Assembly (NCBI GenBank): GCA_041398565.1
Contig: JAWKUN010000006.1
Coordinates: 310,001 to 374,000 of the forward strand
Direction of reading: 5' to 3'
Origin: DATGPD01 sp041398565
GTDB lineage: Bacteria > Planctomycetota > UBA1135 > UBA2386
Length of the DNA stretch: 64,000 bases
Positions 26,451-35,428 of the stretch are shown piece after piece. Within the stretch, counting starts at the first letter, position 1; every line of letters begins with the position of its first letter. Both the position numbers and the translations under genes were made by a program. The notes under the pieces were generated by a model, which was not told the DNA's origin, did no database searches, and saw only the letters and a list, made by a program, of their open reading frames with translations.

Positions 26451-26750
26451 CACCGGTCGCGGGAGCGCCGCGCAACGCAAGGCGCCAGCGGGAGTCCGGA
26501 CGCTGGGCTCGGAGGAGTCCGCGTCACCGGATTCATCCGCGGCGGAGCCGCGTCTGTTCGCCCGGCTTGGCACGTCCGAATCTCCACAGGTGGCCCAACC
26601 TGCGGGGCGATTCGGACGCACCAACCTCAACGAACATTCACGACCCGGCCGCGGCGCCTCCATGACGCGGACTCCTGGGGACTGGGACCGCACCTCGGGC
26701 TTTTCTGTAACATCGCCCGCCCCCCGGCGCCCGGAGCGCAGAGTCCAGTC
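26451..26750. other. Intergenic region with nested inverted repeats and a -10-like site
   Basis: 300 bp with no gene. Most of it (26513-26676) is the structured element described separately. TAACAT at about 26709-26714 is a plausible -10 for the secreted protein at 26751. Confidence 0.45.
26513..26676. repeat. 164-bp element with 14-bp terminal inverted repeats and inner hairpin
   Basis: The ends AGGAGTCCGCGTCA (26513-26526) and TGACGCGGACTCCT (26663-26676) are perfect reverse complements. Inside lies a second hairpin with arms GTCCGAATC (26574-26582) and GATTCGGAC (26609-26617), whose interior also pairs (CCACAGGT with ACCTGCGG, one mismatch). No coding frame or target duplication is evident. 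It could be a MITE-like element, a structured RNA or a complex terminator after the PIG-L gene. Confidence 0.55.
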
Positions 26751-27971
26751 ATGCGCGACACCCTGAGCAACCATCTGTCCCACGCCCTGTCGACGTTGAC
26801 GTCGGCCACGATCCTCTGCGGCCTGGTCGGCACGGCCGCCAGCCAGACGATCAACCAGTTGCCCCCGGTCACCCTCGAGCTGTCGGCCGACGGTGAAGGA
26901 GGCACCTTCTTCCAGGACCTGGAGGTTCCCACGAGCTTCGTCACGCTCCGATGCACCGCTGACCCCGCGGTGGCCGGGGGGTGGCACGGAACCCTGTTCG
27001 ATGCCTGGACGGAGGACTCGAACTACCTGGTGTTCGGAGACTTCGGCCCGCAGATGGAGCCGCCGACCCCCATTCCGTTCCAACTGATCGCCAACCACTA
27101 CGCCGAGAACAGCGGCTACGAGACGCATCCCGACATCCACGCCCGCCCCGAGGAGATCCTGCGCGTGCTGAATCTCGGGCTCTACACCAACGGGGCTCGC
27201 GACCCCGTCTCGCCGCTGCAGATGGCCGATCCGCTGTTCCGCAATCCCAACGGGATCGTCCAGATCTTCGGCCTCCACCGCGGGCAGTGGGTCGAGGACA
27301 TCCAGGACGACTGGGTCCCGTCCACCGAAGGGCTCGAGGGCTTCAACGTCGACGCACTGACCCAACGCGCCGTGTGGCGTCGCGTGCGGAACGCGTGGGG
27401 CGGCGACTACCAGAGCTTCTTCGCGTCGAGCGAGTGGGAGAAGATGACGACGCTCAACATCACCTTGGGCCTGCACAGCCTGGTGATGCGCGGCGCCGAC
27501 GTGGTGACGGAGAACGTACCGTTCGACGAGAACGGCGGCACTCCCCCGCTCCTCGAGGGCTACCCCACACGGCCGGTGAAGCTGACCACCAGCGTCCGCG
27601 CCACGGTCACCTTCGTCGGCACCACCAACCCGGAGAGGCCACGCTTGCAGTTCCACGCCGAGTGGGGCGCGCCGCTCAACTCGGTGCAAGCGGTGCAGGC
27701 CGGACAGTCGGTGCGGCGCGAGGCCTCGGGAGCGCGACCCGGAATGAAGCTCCGCCTGCGCAACGTGCACAACTCGCAGGAGTTCTACGACGTCACGCCG
27801 ACGTTCGCGGACTTCGGCGAGATCTCCATCCCGATCCCGTTCGGAATCCCACCGGGCACGACCCTCGAGGTGCAGAAGTACGCGTACCGCTACCCGGTCG
27901 GGCTGGCATTCGGCTTCACGGCATGGATCCCGGTCACCATCGGCCATCGGCCGCGCTTCGTGCTCCAGTGA
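26751..27971 (+). CDS. Secreted protein of unknown function, coupled to ECF sigma gene
   Basis: 406 aa with a signal peptide (hydrophobic core about 17-31, ending GTAASQ). The mature part is acidic and aromatic-rich with many short strands; near 84-100 it has FDAWTEDSNYLVFGDFGPQ and it ends in beta-rich, Pro-containing sequence. I recognise no family. Its stop overlaps the GTG of the ECF sigma gene (GTGA), so the sigma factor and kinase downstream are co-expressed with it, suggesting that the exported protein belongs to the same signalling unit. Confidence 0.65.
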   Translation: MRDTLSNHLSHALSTLTSATILCGLVGTAASQTINQLPPVTLELSADGEGGTFFQDLEVPTSFVTLRCTADPAVAGGWHGTLFDAWTEDSNYLVFGDFGPQMEPPTPIPFQLIANHYAENSGYETHPDIHARPEEILRVLNLGLYTNGARDPVSPLQMADPLFRNPNGIVQIFGLHRGQWVEDIQDDWVPSTEGLEGFNVDALTQRAVWRRVRNAWGGDYQSFFASSEWEKMTTLNITLGLHSLVMRGADVVTENVPFDENGGTPPLLEGYPTRPVKLTTSVRATVTFVGTTNPERPRLQFHAEWGAPLNSVQAVQAGQSVRREASGARPGMKLRLRNVHNSQEFYDVTPTFADFGEISIPIPFGIPPGTTLEVQKYAYRYPVGLAFGFTAWIPVTIGHRPRFVLQ

Positions 27972-28564
27972 ACGGCCACGGCGACAACCCCACGCTCGAG
28001 GACGCGCTGGCAGGCGACGGCGCGGCGCTGCAGCGCCTGCTCACCAAGTTGATGCCCAAGGTCGAGCGTGCCGCGCCGACGTACATGGGGCCGGACCTGC
28101 GGCGCTCGTGCCGCACCTCGGACCTCGTGCAGTCGGCCCTGCTCGAGGCGGTCGAGTCCATGAAGTCGTTCCGCGGCGGTACCGAAGCCGAGCTGCTCAA
28201 CTGGACCGTCCGTATCCTCGAACACAATGCGCGCGACCGCCGCCGGAGGCTGCGCACCGGCAAGCGCGACATCGAGCGCGAGCGCGCCGGCGACCAATGC
28301 AGCCTCGAGACGGCCCCGCACGACGAGCCGTCGCCGAGCCAGCTCGCCATCGAGCGCGAGCAGCTGGTGCGCATGGCGCGCGCCATCCGCCGCTTGCCGC
28401 GCGACCAGCGCCGCATCCTGCAGCTCACCGCTCTGCGCGGCAGCAGCCACGCCGACGCTGCCGCACTGATGGCGCGCAGCGAGGGGGCGTGCCGGGTGCT
28501 GCTGGCGCGAGCCCGCGCCAGCCTCCTGATCGAGATGGCGCGGGACGACGTCGATGACGCCTGA
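27968..28564 (+). CDS. ECF-type RNA polymerase sigma factor (planctomycete kinase-associated)
   Basis: 198 aa. Region 2 is visible around RRSCRTSDLVQSALLEAVESMKSFRGGTEAELLNWTVRILEHNARDRRR, and region 4 around AIRRLPRDQRRILQLTALRGSSHADAAALMARSEGACRVLLARARASL. The DLVQSALLEA and FRGGTE pattern is characteristic of the ECF groups of Planctomycetota that pair with protein kinases rather than anti-sigma factors. The start GTG overlaps the stop of the secreted-protein gene, and its last 11 nt overlap the kinase start. Activity is likely set by the adjacent kinase; this is inferred from the family. Confidence 0.9.
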   Translation: MNGHGDNPTLEDALAGDGAALQRLLTKLMPKVERAAPTYMGPDLRRSCRTSDLVQSALLEAVESMKSFRGGTEAELLNWTVRILEHNARDRRRRLRTGKRDIERERAGDQCSLETAPHDEPSPSQLAIEREQLVRMARAIRRLPRDQRRILQLTALRGSSHADAAALMARSEGACRVLLARARASLLIEMARDDVDDA

Positions 28565-31262
28565 CGACGAGGCGAGCTGGAGCCGGGTGCAGGACGCGCT
28601 GGAGCGCTACTTCCTGCGCAAGGACACCGGCGAGACCGTCGACCTGCTGGAGTTGTGCGACGGCGACGCTTCCCTGGCCGAGGCCGTCGATCGCCTGCTG
28701 CACGATGCACCCGCCGGCCTGCTCGACGAGCCGCTGCCGGCGGCCGCACCGGCGGCGCGCCTGCGTCGCTTCGGCGACTTCGAGATCCTCACCCGCATCG
28801 GCCGTGGCGGCATGGGCACCGTCTATCTGGCGATCCAGAAGTCGCTCCGCCGGCAGGTGGCGCTCAAGGTCATCGACCACGAAGCGCTCAGCATCCCGAC
28901 CGCACGAGCGCGGGTCCGCCGCGAGGCCGAGCTCACCGCCTTGCTGGACCACCCGAACATCGTGCCGGTGTACGCGGTGGGCGAGGTCGATTCGGTGCCG
29001 TTCATCGCCATGAAGTACCTGGCGGGCCCGAGCCTGGCCGAAGTGCCGCGCCCGTTGGATCCGGAACGCGTCGGCCGGATCGGGCTGGCGTTGGCGCGCG
29101 CGCTCGACGCGGCGCACGTGCAGGGCATCGTGCACCGCGACGTCAAGCCGGCGAACATCCTGCTCGACGGCGACAACCCGGTGTTCGTCGACTTCGGGCT
29201 GGCACGCGCCCAGTCCGACGCGACGCTGACCCAGGAGGGCAAGGTCGCCGGCACGCTGCGCTACATGGCTCCGGAGCGGCTCGACGCAGGAACACCGGTG
29301 CTCGACCCGCGCGTCGACGTGTACGGCCTCGGTGCGTCGCTGTACGAGCTGTGCAGCGACCGGCCGATGTTCGCCGAGGACAACCCGACCGCCCTGGTGC
29401 GGGCGATCATGAGCCGCGAACCGCCACCGCTGCACTTGCGCGGGCGCCACCGCGACCTCGAGACGATCATCCTCCGCGCTCTCGGCAAGGAGCCCGCGCG
29501 CCGCTTTCCCACCGCTGCGGCCATGGCGGACGACCTCGAGCGCTACCTCGAGGGCCGGCCCGTCAACTCGCGGCGCACGTCCGTGTTCGGTCGCATGGCG
29601 CGCACTGTCCGCCGCCATCCCAGAGCCAGCGCAGCGATCGGCGTCGCCCTGCTGGCGGCGGCGGGTTCATGGACCGCGCTCGCCGTCCAGCGCGATCGCG
29701 CGCGCGTCGACCGCGAGCTGCGCTTGGGCGACGTGCGCACTGCCCTGGCGGCGCACGACCACGACCGCGCGCTCGCCGAGGCGGTGTCCTTGGCACGCAG
29801 CCATGCCGGCCATGCGGACGTCGAGGCGGCTCTCTCGCGCGCGCGGCGCGAGCACGCACTCGACCGGCTCCTGCTGGCCGTCACCGACCGTGCGGTCAAC
29901 GTCGACCGCAGCGCGATCGAAGACCTGCGCCGTGTGCTCGGCGGCGCCGACCCGAGCCCCCAGCGCAGCGCGGTCCTGCACCTGGCGCTGGTGGTGGCAA
30001 CGCGGCAGACCGAAGGCGTCGAAGCGGCGGCTCGACAGCTCGCTCAGCTGCCGCCGGACGTCGCAGCGCGGCGCGCTGGAGCGGCGATCTCGGCCTGTCT
30101 CGCCGGGAGGCCACTGCCCTGGTCGTTGCCCGACCATCCCGCGACCGACAGCGACGAGGTGATCCTGAGCGCGCTGGCCATGCGGCTCGCTGCCGCGGCG
30201 CCGCGCGCGGTGCTCGACGAGTTGCAGCGCGCCCCCGAGCACACGGCGCCGCGCCTGCTCTACCTCGAAGCCCTCACCCTGCGCGACGCCAGCCGCTTGC
30301 GGGAAGCGCTGCGCATCCTGCAAGGGCTCGCCAGTCAGCACGCGCCGGCGCACGTCTGGCGCACGCTCGCCAACGCGCACCTGCAGTTCGGACAGCTGCA
30401 AGCGGCGCGCGCAGCGATGGCACGCGCCGACGCCGACCACTCGCCCGCTGCCGAGTACCTGCGGCTGGTGCTGGCCTTCTCGTCGCCGGACGATCCGCAT
30501 GCCGGCGCGCGGATCGAGCAGGCGCGCGCCAACCGCGATCGCCCGCCGGAGGTCGAGCGCTTCCTGGCCGAGCTCGACGGCAAGTCGGACAGCGACGCCG
30601 TGGACGACGCGATCGCGCGCCTCGAGGCGCTGCTGCCGCGGCAGAGCAACGACCTCGTCGGCCACGACTGGACGGTGGCGGCGATGGTCGAGATCGCGGC
30701 CTGGCACCTCGACGCACCTGAACTCGGCGGCAACGGCTCGGAGTCGCTGGCTGCGCGCCGGCAGGCGTTCGTCGAGACCTGGCGAGCGCGGGCCGCCGGG
30801 CTCACCTACCCTCCGGCCCGCGCGGTCGCCGAGATGTGGGTCGGACGCGCGCTGTGCGGCACCGAGCGGCAGGCCGACCTGGCGGCCGGACTCGAACTCC
30901 TGGCGCGGATCTGGCGCGAGGTCCCGGAGCAGGCGACGCCCGCACTCGAGTTCGCCGGCATGGTGAGCTTGCTCGGCCGCAACCTCGACGAGATCCCTCG
31001 TCGCCTCTACCTCGCGCAGGCCCGGCAAGCGGTGCACGCCGTCCTGCGTCGCGACGACGCCGGCGACCTGGCGCTGAGCCCGGCGCGGCGTGCGGCCGCG
31101 GAGTTCGATGCATGGGCGCTGGCGTGGATGGCCGGCGATCTCGCCGACATGGCGCGCCTGATGCCGATCGTGGAGGAGCTCGTCCCGGAGGGCGAGCGCG
31201 AGGATGCGCGGCGCGAGGCGGCCCGGGCCGAAGCGGCGATGGCCGCCTTCCGCCGCGGCTGA
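28554..31262 (+). CDS. Membrane Ser/Thr protein kinase with helical-repeat C-terminus
   Basis: 902 aa. The kinase domain spans about 73-340: IGRGGMGTVY, catalytic K105, IVHRDVKPANILL, DFGLAR and MAPERL. A transmembrane helix lies near AAIGVALLAAAGSWTALAVQ (about 362-381). The remaining 520 residues are Ala/Leu/Arg-rich helices resembling degenerate TPRs, probably extracytoplasmic. It is translationally coupled to the ECF sigma factor by an 11-nt overlap, which makes direct phosphorylation control of that sigma factor plausible. It is convergent with the DUF389 gene. Confidence 0.88.
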   Translation: MTPDDEASWSRVQDALERYFLRKDTGETVDLLELCDGDASLAEAVDRLLHDAPAGLLDEPLPAAAPAARLRRFGDFEILTRIGRGGMGTVYLAIQKSLRRQVALKVIDHEALSIPTARARVRREAELTALLDHPNIVPVYAVGEVDSVPFIAMKYLAGPSLAEVPRPLDPERVGRIGLALARALDAAHVQGIVHRDVKPANILLDGDNPVFVDFGLARAQSDATLTQEGKVAGTLRYMAPERLDAGTPVLDPRVDVYGLGASLYELCSDRPMFAEDNPTALVRAIMSREPPPLHLRGRHRDLETIILRALGKEPARRFPTAAAMADDLERYLEGRPVNSRRTSVFGRMARTVRRHPRASAAIGVALLAAAGSWTALAVQRDRARVDRELRLGDVRTALAAHDHDRALAEAVSLARSHAGHADVEAALSRARREHALDRLLLAVTDRAVNVDRSAIEDLRRVLGGADPSPQRSAVLHLALVVATRQTEGVEAAARQLAQLPPDVAARRAGAAISACLAGRPLPWSLPDHPATDSDEVILSALAMRLAAAAPRAVLDELQRAPEHTAPRLLYLEALTLRDASRLREALRILQGLASQHAPAHVWRTLANAHLQFGQLQAARAAMARADADHSPAAEYLRLVLAFSSPDDPHAGARIEQARANRDRPPEVERFLAELDGKSDSDAVDDAIARLEALLPRQSNDLVGHDWTVAAMVEIAAWHLDAPELGGNGSESLAARRQAFVETWRARAAGLTYPPARAVAEMWVGRALCGTERQADLAAGLELLARIWREVPEQATPALEFAGMVSLLGRNLDEIPRRLYLAQARQAVHAVLRRDDAGDLALSPARRAAAEFDAWALAWMAGDLADMARLMPIVEELVPEGEREDARREAARAEAAMAAFRRG

Positions 31263-31276
31263 CGGAGTGACGCGGA

Positions 31277-32284
31277 CTAGACCTGCATCAACACCAACAA
31301 CACGACGAGGAGAGCGCCCCAGATGAGCAGGGCCCAACGGGCAGCGCGGCGGGCCCGCTCCTTCTCCCACCACTGGCGCGGGCGGATGCCTTGCAACTGG
31401 AAGGTGACCACCGCTGCGAGATTGACGCTGATGACGTTGACCGCCACCAGGTGCAGGGCGTGCATCCCGAGGGAGACGTAGCCGCTGCCGACCAGCACGC
31501 CGGCAGCGACGAGGGGCGGCATGAGCGCCACGGCCACCATGACTCCGACCAGCGACGTGGGCGCGCCGGAGGTGACGGCGATGGCGCCGGCTCCGCCCGC
31601 CGCCAGCGCCAGCACGACATCGGACGACGCCACGCCGATGCGGGCGCGGATCTCGGCCGAGTTCGGATCGCAAGGGAAGAGGAAGCCGAGAGCCACCGCC
31701 AGCGCCGCGGCGATGACGACGCCGAGCGCGTTGATGCGTAGGGCCCGCTCGCCGAGTTTAGGGTCGCCGAGCGCGGTGGCGACGGCGAGGGCCATGTTCG
31801 GTCCGAGCAGCGGCGCGATCACCATGGCGCCGACCAGCACGGCGACATTGTCGCGGTAGAGACCGATGGCGGACACCACGGCGGACAACACGACGTAGGC
31901 GAAGAACACCGGCGTGAGCTGCACCATGCGGGCGACGTCGTCGACGATCTCGGCCCGGCTCACGCGACCGACCGTCGGCTTGGCCTCGCCCGGTTGCTCC
32001 TTCGCATCGCTCTCGCCGTGGTCCGCCGGCGCTGGCAGCGTCGCCTCCACCTGCTGCACCACGACGCGGAAGCCCTCGGCCCGGCCCACCGCGTCCTCGA
32101 TCTTGTCGAGCAGCGCTTCGCTGACCTCGGCAGGCACCAGCACCAGCATCGACGCACGGTCGCCGTCACGATGCACCTGCAAGCGGTCGACGCGTTCGTG
32201 CTCGCGTTGGAAGACGCTGACGACGTCGGCCACCTCGGCGAAACGCTGGTCGGGCAACGCCAGGTGCAGCAAGCGGAAGCTCAT
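31277..32284 (-). CDS. DUF389/TIGR00341 family membrane protein
   Basis: 335 aa. The N-terminal 85 residues are a soluble alpha/beta domain (RLLHLALPDQRFAEVADVV). After a charged linker come about six membrane helices with the family hallmarks FFAYVVLSAVVSAIGLYRDN, AMVIAPLLGPNMALAVATALGD and GVMVAVALMPPLVAAGVLVG. The family's biochemical role is not established; transport or stress functions have been proposed. ATG 32284 starts the soluble domain; the longer upstream frame is Arg/Pro-rich and unlikely. Confidence 0.85.
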   Translation of the reverse strand: MSFRLLHLALPDQRFAEVADVVSVFQREHERVDRLQVHRDGDRASMLVLVPAEVSEALLDKIEDAVGRAEGFRVVVQQVEATLPAPADHGESDAKEQPGEAKPTVGRVSRAEIVDDVARMVQLTPVFFAYVVLSAVVSAIGLYRDNVAVLVGAMVIAPLLGPNMALAVATALGDPKLGERALRINALGVVIAAALAVALGFLFPCDPNSAEIRARIGVASSDVVLALAAGGAGAIAVTSGAPTSLVGVMVAVALMPPLVAAGVLVGSGYVSLGMHALHLVAVNVISVNLAAVVTFQLQGIRPRQWWEKERARRAARWALLIWGALLVVLLVLMQV

Positions 32285-32355
32285 GTCGAGAGCTTGCACC
32301 GAAGTGCCAGGGCGAACCAGAGTGCGCGGCCGACGACGCGGCCGGCACGGGCCGC

Positions 32356-32361
32356 TACGAT
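32356..32361 (+). promoter_or_regulatory. -10 hexamer TACGAT of the thioredoxin/helical-repeat protein gene
   Basis: TACGAT ends nine nt before ATG 32371, the same layout as at 1218. No Shine-Dalgarno sequence lies between, consistent with a near-leaderless mRNA. Confidence 0.45.
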
Positions 32362-32370
32362 CCACGCCGC

Positions 32371-35100
32371 ATGGCCCACCGACGCGCTCTGTTCCTGACC
32401 ATCACATGGTTGCTCGGTGGCTCGCCCGGCGCGTGCGCACAGGAGGCCCCGGCCGCCGAGGGCCCGGCGGCGACGGCGGCGACGCCCGAAGTCGGCCGCC
32501 ACCAGATCCTCTGGCAGCGGTCGCTCGACGACGCTCTCGCGCTGGCGCGCGCCGAAGGTCGACCGCTGCTGATCGCTCTCAACATGGACGGCGAGAGTGC
32601 GAGCGATCGCATCGTGCACGAGAACTACCGCGACCCGGCCTTCGTCTCGGCGTCGCGCGCTTGCGTCTGCCTGGTCGCCAGCGTGTTCCGCCACTCGCCG
32701 CGCGACCACGACGAATACGGCCGCCGGATCCCCTGCCCCCGCCTGGGGGAAGTGACCTGCGGCGAGCACATCGCCCTCGAGCCGATCCTGTTCGATCGCT
32801 ACCTGACCGACGGCGAGCGCGTCGCTCCGCGGCATGCCGTGATCCGACCGGACGGCACCAAGGCGTTCGACCTGTCGCTGTGCTTCGACCTGCGCGACAT
32901 CGACCGTGCCCTGCAGCGGGTCGTGGACGAAGCCGGCGTTGCCACCCTGGCGGCCCCGAGGGCGACGAGCTGGCCGCAGCTCGCCGCCCGCCGCGATCAT
33001 CGCGGTCGCGCGCAGCTCGAAGACGCACTGACCGCGGCGATGGCGCCGGCCGCGATGCACGAGGCGCTGGCGGCGGTCGCGGCTGCCGGCGACGTTGGCG
33101 CCCTCGATGCCTTGCGCGTGCTGGCGATGCGCGGCCCGAGCCTCGATCCCGGGTTGCGGCAACAGACGCTCGCCACCGCGCGCCACCTGGAGCTCGCCGG
33201 CCCGCTGGCGGCGGCGGTGCGGCAGCGCGTTCAGTACGGCGCACGAGGCGACCTCGCCGGCCACGCGTCTTCCTGGCTGCCGATGCTCGCCGAGCTCGAC
33301 GGAAGCTCGGCGACGACGCGTACGTTCCTCCTGGCCTGCCTCGGCGTCGCGTCGGCCGACCCGGCGACGAACGAGGCTCTGGCGCGGTCGCTCGGGACCG
33401 GGGCACAGACCAAGGTCGAAGCCTGCCTGTCCGAGCACGGCGGTGACCACACGCTCGAAGACACCCTGCAGGTAGCGCGCGCGGTCACGGCGCAGGCAGG
33501 CGGTGCGACCCTGCCACGCGCCCAACCCACCGGCGACCAGATGCCCGAGGCGGACGTGCTCGAACGGCAACTCGACGAACTGGAGCGCGCGTTGCGGGCC
33601 GCGCCTGACGACGCCACCCTGCACGCGCGCTTCGGCAAGGCGTCGCTCGACCTCGGCCGCCGCCGCCTCGACGCCCAGCAGAAGGACGCGCCGCTGCTGT
33701 TCCAGGACGCCGAGCGCCACCTGCGCCAGGCGCTGGAGGCCGATGGCCAGCAGGCGACCTGGTGGATCGAGCGCGCGCGGACCGCCTACTTCCTGACGCG
33801 GTTCCGCGAACAGGTCGAGTACGGGGAGCGTGCGTTCGCAGCGGCTCGGTCTGCGGCGTTCGCGTCGGCGCCGCAGCGCGACCTGCTCGCCGACGCGGTT
33901 CTCGACGACCCGCTCGCCATCGAGGCGCTGCGATGGGTGGGAGACGGGCACGCCCGCTTGCTGGCCGAACGGGCCGGACAGGACCCGACCGCCGAGTTCG
34001 CGGGGATCCTCGACTGCCTGCGCGCACTGGGCACCGTGGCGGCCAGCCCGTTCGCCGACGGGAAGGACTGGCTCAGCCTCGGCTCCGCGTGCGGGGCGCT
34101 CGGGTTGTGGCACGAAGAACTCACCGTGCTGATCGCGGGTGCAATGCGCCTGCCTGCGGACGGCGACCTCCGCCAGGCCATCCACGGCTCGCTGTGGAAC
34201 CTGGGGCGCATCGACCTGGCGCCCGTGTGGGCCGACACGATCGGCGCACAGCGGCGACCCCAGGCCGACAGCGCTTGGTTCGCCGGCTACGCGCGCATCC
34301 TCGCCGCCGAGGACCAGCGCCGCTGCGAGCAACCCGAGCTGGCGTTGTCGATCTACGCTGCGGCCGCCGCGAAGCTGGAACGAGCGCGCGCTCTGCGTCC
34401 CGACTACGCAGCCAGCTGCACCCAGCAGATCGCCCACACCTGGCTGGGCCGCGGCTTCGCGCACGCCCGCGCCGGCCGCCAGCAGCAAGCGGCCGATTGT
34501 CTGCTGTCGGCCGTCCGAACGGGCGCGTCGGTGCGGGACGCGCGCGACGGCCTCGGCTACGACGTGCTCGACTTGGTCGACAAGGCGCTCGAGTGGCGAG
34601 CTCCCGGCCCGAGCCCGGTCGACCCCGCGGCGCTCCTCGACGGCCTGCAAGGCGCCGACCCCGACACGGCGTTCTGGGCGCTCGCTGTATCCGACAGTTG
34701 TCTGCGCGAGGCTCTGCGCGCCGACGGGCGCAACCCGCAGCGGGTGGACAAGGAAACCGTCGACGCCGGCGGCAACAAGATCACCATGCCCATGGGCCTG
34801 CCGACCGAGGAGGGCGATCGCTACCTTCGCGAGAGCATGGCCGCAGCCGCGCGCGCGCGTGCCAAAGCGCAGTCGGTGGACGAACGGCACGTCGTCGCGC
34901 AGGCGCCGGCGATCTGGGCCGAGCGGATGCTGGAGCGTGGGCGGCTCGACGGCGTGCGCGAGGCCGTGGCCACCGCCGCTGCAGTCCTCGACATGGACGT
35001 CCCCGAGGAGAACGCCAGCGAAGCGACGCTGCGCAGCATCTCTGCGCAGTTGCGCGCGCGCTTGGGTGAAGCGCGTCCCCGCGCACGACCCGGCCGCTGA
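32371..35100 (+). CDS. Secreted thioredoxin-fold/helical-repeat protein
   Basis: 909 aa with a signal peptide ending near GACAQ (residue 24). Residues 45-190 resemble a thioredoxin-like domain of the kind in planctomycete secreted proteins (WQRSLDDALALARAEGRPLLIALNMDG), but the CxxC position is replaced by MDGES, so no redox centre is seen. The rest, including ALRAAPDDATLHARFGKASLDLGRR, consists of TPR-like helices. It probably works as a periplasmic scaffold. No operon partner is evident. Confidence 0.7.
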   Translation: MAHRRALFLTITWLLGGSPGACAQEAPAAEGPAATAATPEVGRHQILWQRSLDDALALARAEGRPLLIALNMDGESASDRIVHENYRDPAFVSASRACVCLVASVFRHSPRDHDEYGRRIPCPRLGEVTCGEHIALEPILFDRYLTDGERVAPRHAVIRPDGTKAFDLSLCFDLRDIDRALQRVVDEAGVATLAAPRATSWPQLAARRDHRGRAQLEDALTAAMAPAAMHEALAAVAAAGDVGALDALRVLAMRGPSLDPGLRQQTLATARHLELAGPLAAAVRQRVQYGARGDLAGHASSWLPMLAELDGSSATTRTFLLACLGVASADPATNEALARSLGTGAQTKVEACLSEHGGDHTLEDTLQVARAVTAQAGGATLPRAQPTGDQMPEADVLERQLDELERALRAAPDDATLHARFGKASLDLGRRRLDAQQKDAPLLFQDAERHLRQALEADGQQATWWIERARTAYFLTRFREQVEYGERAFAAARSAAFASAPQRDLLADAVLDDPLAIEALRWVGDGHARLLAERAGQDPTAEFAGILDCLRALGTVAASPFADGKDWLSLGSACGALGLWHEELTVLIAGAMRLPADGDLRQAIHGSLWNLGRIDLAPVWADTIGAQRRPQADSAWFAGYARILAAEDQRRCEQPELALSIYAAAAAKLERARALRPDYAASCTQQIAHTWLGRGFAHARAGRQQQAADCLLSAVRTGASVRDARDGLGYDVLDLVDKALEWRAPGPSPVDPAALLDGLQGADPDTAFWALAVSDSCLREALRADGRNPQRVDKETVDAGGNKITMPMGLPTEEGDRYLRESMAAAARARAKAQSVDERHVVAQAPAIWAERMLERGRLDGVREAVATAAAVLDMDVPEENASEATLRSISAQLRARLGEARPRARPGR

Positions 35101-35428
35101 CTGTTCGAGGGCCGGATCAACGCGCGACGCAGAGGAGCGTACGCGGCAGCGTGTCGCGAAACCGCTGCGGCGTAGCCGCGCATTCGTTGACCCGCACGGA
35201 CACCCGCAAGTGATGTCCATCGAGCAGTGAGCACGCACATGTGCGGAGGCGCATCCAAGACTTCGACCGACATGCAGCTGTCGATGACGTGTCCCGAACA
35301 GGGGTCATCCCCTAGTTGTGCGAGTCGCGCGCGCGGGCACCATTCACTCGTCGGCCGTGGCAGAGGAAGCCGCACACAGAGGCGTGCGCGGCCCGCGACC
35401 GACGCTCTGCTTCTCCCCGGAGAGACCC
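35101..35428. other. Intergenic region, no gene recognised
   Basis: About 330 bp preceding the propeller protein. A small hairpin AGGGG-TCAT-CCCCT lies near 35300-35313. CCGGAGAGACCC just before ATG 35429 provides a ribosome-binding site. No coding frame is convincing. Confidence 0.35.

Noticed and set aside
32281..35238. 985-codon minus-strand frame opposite the thioredoxin/helical-repeat gene
   Set aside because: No motif, low-complexity composition typical of antisense frames; the plus strand has a signal peptide and repeats.
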